Shown: piece after piece, positions 61,987 through 64,000 of the stretch
How the letters are laid out: every line of letters starts with the position of its first letter
How positions within the stretch are numbered: the first letter of the stretch is position 1
Position numbers and translations under genes: made by a program
Notes under the pieces: generated by a model
Told to the model about the DNA's origin: nothing
Seen by the model: only the letters and a program-made list of their open reading frames with translations
The model's database searches: none
Source of the DNA: Tropicimonas sp. IMCC34043
Lineage (GTDB): Bacteria > Pseudomonadota > Alphaproteobacteria > Rhodobacterales > Rhodobacteraceae
Length of the DNA: 64,000 nt
Reading direction: 5' to 3'
Assembly: GCF_003390845.1 (NCBI RefSeq)
Contig: NZ_QMEK01000003.1
Coordinates: 1 to 64,000 of the forward strand

Positions 61987-62670
61987 ATGACGACCATTGA
62001 CAGCACCTCCTCCGCGGCCGCAACGGCCGCATCGGCGCAGACCTCGGCCTCTGCCGACGCCACGTCGAGCACCACGCTTTCGTCCGATTTCGCCACCTTT
62101 CTGAAGATGCTGACAACGCAGCTTCAGAACCAGGATCCGCTGAACCCGATGGACTCGACGGAGTTCGCCGTGCAACTCGCGACGTTCTCGAACGTCGAGC
62201 AGCAGGTGAAGACGAACGATCTTCTGAGCCAGATGATCCAGACCAGCAGCACCTCGCAAATGGCCGAGCTTGCGAACTGGATCGGGAGTGAAGTGCGGGT
62301 GGAGGCGCCAGCGACCTTCCAGGGGGATCCGATCACCATCTCGCCCGCGCCGGCCGACGCGGCAAGCTGGGCCGAATTGGTCGTGACCGACCGCAACGGA
62401 GTAGAAAAGAACCGTTTCGAGATCCCGGTCTCGGACGATCCGATCGAATGGGCCGGGGTCGATTCCCAGGAGAACACGGTGGCCTGGGGCGAATATACCC
62501 TGTCCGTCGTCAGCTATGACAGCGATGGTAACTTGATCGATAGCCGGACGCCCGAGATCTACTCTCGGGTAACCGAGGCGCGCCTGGCGGGAAACGCGGC
62601 CGAACTGGTCCTCTCGGGCGGCACGGTGGTGTCCGCAGACAGCGTCACCGCAATCCGCAAGGCGGACTGA
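61987..62670 (+). CDS. flgD: Flagellar hook assembly protein FlgD
   Basis: A 227-residue hook-cap protein. The N-terminal Ser/Thr/Ala-rich region precedes the family signature DFATFLKMLTTQLQNQDPLNPMDSTEFAVQLATFSNVEQQVKTNDLL (about 33-80), followed by the Ig-like domain (WAELVVTDRNGVEKNRFEIPV). FlgD allows hook subunits to polymerise and is removed afterwards. It is the second gene of the fliK-flgD pair and convergent with ubiB. Confidence 0.95.
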   Translation: MTTIDSTSSAAATAASAQTSASADATSSTTLSSDFATFLKMLTTQLQNQDPLNPMDSTEFAVQLATFSNVEQQVKTNDLLSQMIQTSSTSQMAELANWIGSEVRVEAPATFQGDPITISPAPADAASWAELVVTDRNGVEKNRFEIPVSDDPIEWAGVDSQENTVAWGEYTLSVVSYDSDGNLIDSRTPEIYSRVTEARLAGNAAELVLSGGTVVSADSVTAIRKAD

Positions 62671-62755
62671 CGCCGGGGCGCCTTCGCTCTGCCGTCGCGC
62701 CGATAGCCGGTTCGACGGCACGGGTGGCGGGAAAGGCAGCCGGAGAGCGGCCGCC

Positions 62756-64000
62756 TCAAACCTGCAGAACGAACGCGATGTAGCCCCATATCACCAGTGC
62801 CGAGGAGGTCGCACCTCCCACGAACCACATCCAGGGACGGGTTTTCGGCGGTTCGGGCTCGGCCTCGGTCATCCTGGCCGACTGGCGCGTCAACGCGGCC
62901 TCGGCCATGCCCGGCAGATGCGGACCGAACCGTGTCAGGATCCGCATGGTCTTGGCCAGATCCCGCGCCAAGGCCTTGGGGCCAATGTTCGTCTTGATAT
63001 AATCCTCGACGACCGGGCGGGCGACTTCCCACATGTTGATTTCGGGATAGATCGACCGCGAGACCCCCTCGACCACCACCATCGTGCGCTGCAGATGGAT
63101 CAACTCGGTTCGGGTCCGCATGCCAAAGCGCTCTGTCACCTCGAACAGATAGGTCAGCACCCGCCCCATCGAGATGTCGCCGGCCGACATGCCGAGGATC
63201 GGCTCGCCCACCACGCGAAGCGCGCTGGCGAAGGAATCCATGTCGCGGTCGGCGGGCACGTATCCGGCCTCGAAATGCACCTCGGCGACGCGGTGATAGT
63301 CCTTCTTGATGAAGCCGTAGATGATCTCGGCATAGACGCGGCGGGTATATTCGTCGAGCCGGCCCATGATACCGAAATCGAGCGCGACCACGTCGCCGTT
63401 CGGCGCGATCTTCAGGTTGCCCTGATGCATGTCGGCGTGAAACAGCCCGTCGCGCAATGCGTGGCGCAAAAACAGCCCGAGGACCCTTTCGCCGATCTGC
63501 TTGCGGTCGAGTCCGGCCGCGACAATGCCATCGATGTCGCTTGCCGTCAGGCCCTGCACCCAGTCCATGGTCATCACACGGCGGCCCGACAGGTCCCAGT
63601 GCATGGATGGCACCTGAAAACCGGCATCCTGGGCGGTGTTGGCCTGAAACTCCGATGCCGCCGCCGATTCGAGCCGGAGGTCGAGTTCGCCGCGAACCGA
63701 ACCCTCGAAATGGGCGATCACGTCGTGTGGACGCAGCCTGCGCGAGGACGGTGACAGCGTCTCGATCACCGCAGCAGCAAGGTAGAAGGCGTCGAAATCG
63801 CGCCGGAAGGCGCGCTCGACGCCCGGCCGCAGAACTTTCACCGCCACTTCCTGCCCGGTCGAGGTCAAGCGGGCGCGGTGAACCTGGGCAATCGACGCGG
63901 CGGCTACGGGTTCGGAGAAATCGGAAAAGACATCGGCGACCTTGATCCCAAGATCCTCCTCGACCGCAGCGATGGCAGCCGCGCGCGGGAACGGCGGCAT
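62756..64000 (-). CDS. ubiB: Ubiquinone biosynthesis kinase-like protein UbiB, partial
   Basis: The gene runs off the right edge, so about 414 C-terminal residues are visible. Motifs of the ABC1/ADCK/UbiB family present are VAVKVLRPGV (nucleotide-binding lysine region), GLFHADMHQGNLKI (catalytic loop) and VALDFGIMGRLDE (metal-binding DFG). The family KxGQ motif would lie outside. The C-terminus has a membrane helix (WFVGGATSSALVIWGYIAFVLQ). It supports ubiquinone synthesis, probably by ATP-driven lipid handling. It is convergent with flgD (85-bp gap). Confidence 0.95.
   Translation of the reverse strand: MPPFPRAAAIAAVEEDLGIKVADVFSDFSEPVAAASIAQVHRARLTSTGQEVAVKVLRPGVERAFRRDFDAFYLAAAVIETLSPSSRRLRPHDVIAHFEGSVRGELDLRLESAAASEFQANTAQDAGFQVPSMHWDLSGRRVMTMDWVQGLTASDIDGIVAAGLDRKQIGERVLGLFLRHALRDGLFHADMHQGNLKIAPNGDVVALDFGIMGRLDEYTRRVYAEIIYGFIKKDYHRVAEVHFEAGYVPADRDMDSFASALRVVGEPILGMSAGDISMGRVLTYLFEVTERFGMRTRTELIHLQRTMVVVEGVSRSIYPEINMWEVARPVVEDYIKTNIGPKALARDLAKTMRILTRFGPHLPGMAEAALTRQSARMTEAEPEPPKTRPWMWFVGGATSSALVIWGYIAFVLQV

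Overview
The window reads as a chromosomal segment of a high-GC alphaproteobacterium, most likely Rhodobacteraceae (Rhodobacter/Roseobacter type). The lineage call rests on the FlbT-FlaF-flagellin module with a DUF1217 protein, the flgBC-fliEQ-flgFGAH-fliL gene order, a RutR-type TetR regulator, MaeB malic enzyme, and a GC-rich intergenic repeat ending in an A-rich GAAGAA-type core. No tRNA, rRNA, CRISPR array, insertion sequence or prophage was recognised.

Layout. Bases 1-10,304 (+) carry the 3' end of tuf and the S10/spc ribosomal-protein cluster from rpsJ to rpmD. This cluster is interrupted by two non-coding gaps of about 460 bp and closed by a strong terminator directly after rpmD, so rplO, secY and later spc/alpha genes are not here. 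Bases 10,489-21,139 hold a pyrimidine uptake and catabolism block. A long minus-strand series encodes an omega-amino-acid aminotransferase, an ACT-domain protein, a Zn amidohydrolase, dihydropyrimidinase, a VOC protein, a complete ABC importer and a small DMT protein. A divergent rutR follows, with a near-perfect RutR palindrome in the shared promoter region. Bases 21,222-31,236 (+) carry rplJ-rplL-rpoB-rpoC with an L10-type leader and two strong hairpins before rpoB.

Bases 31,296-39,714 hold a membrane glycosyltransferase, glyA, nadK, a propionyl/acetyl-CoA synthetase and maeB. Bases 39,875-44,412 are a tightly overlapping nucleoside-salvage operon, cdd-deoA-deoB-add-upp. Next come an AT-rich structured non-coding stretch, a membrane protein resembling an M48 peptidase without its zinc motif, and an Mrp/ApbC Fe-S carrier. 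Two translationally coupled flavin-split-barrel proteins follow, one fused to GAF and a winged-helix-like domain, divergent from a flavin monooxygenase.

Bases 50,852-62,670 are a flagellar cluster: fliL, flgH, flgA, flgG, flgF, fliQ, fliE, flgC, flgB, then divergent fliI, then a DUF1217 protein, flbT, flaF, flagellin, FlgN-like and FlgJ-like genes, then fliK and flgD. The window ends in a partial ubiB (minus).

Functionally, the RutR block should import pyrimidine-like compounds and convert dihydropyrimidines to beta-alanine and a semialdehyde. The salvage operon recovers bases and pentose phosphate from nucleosides. The two systems lie about 20 kb apart with the core transcription genes between them. 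The most unusual items are the RutR operator governing a reductive rather than Rut-type pathway, the PNPOx-GAF-winged-helix pair beside the monooxygenase, and the rearranged ribosomal/RNA-polymerase gene order.
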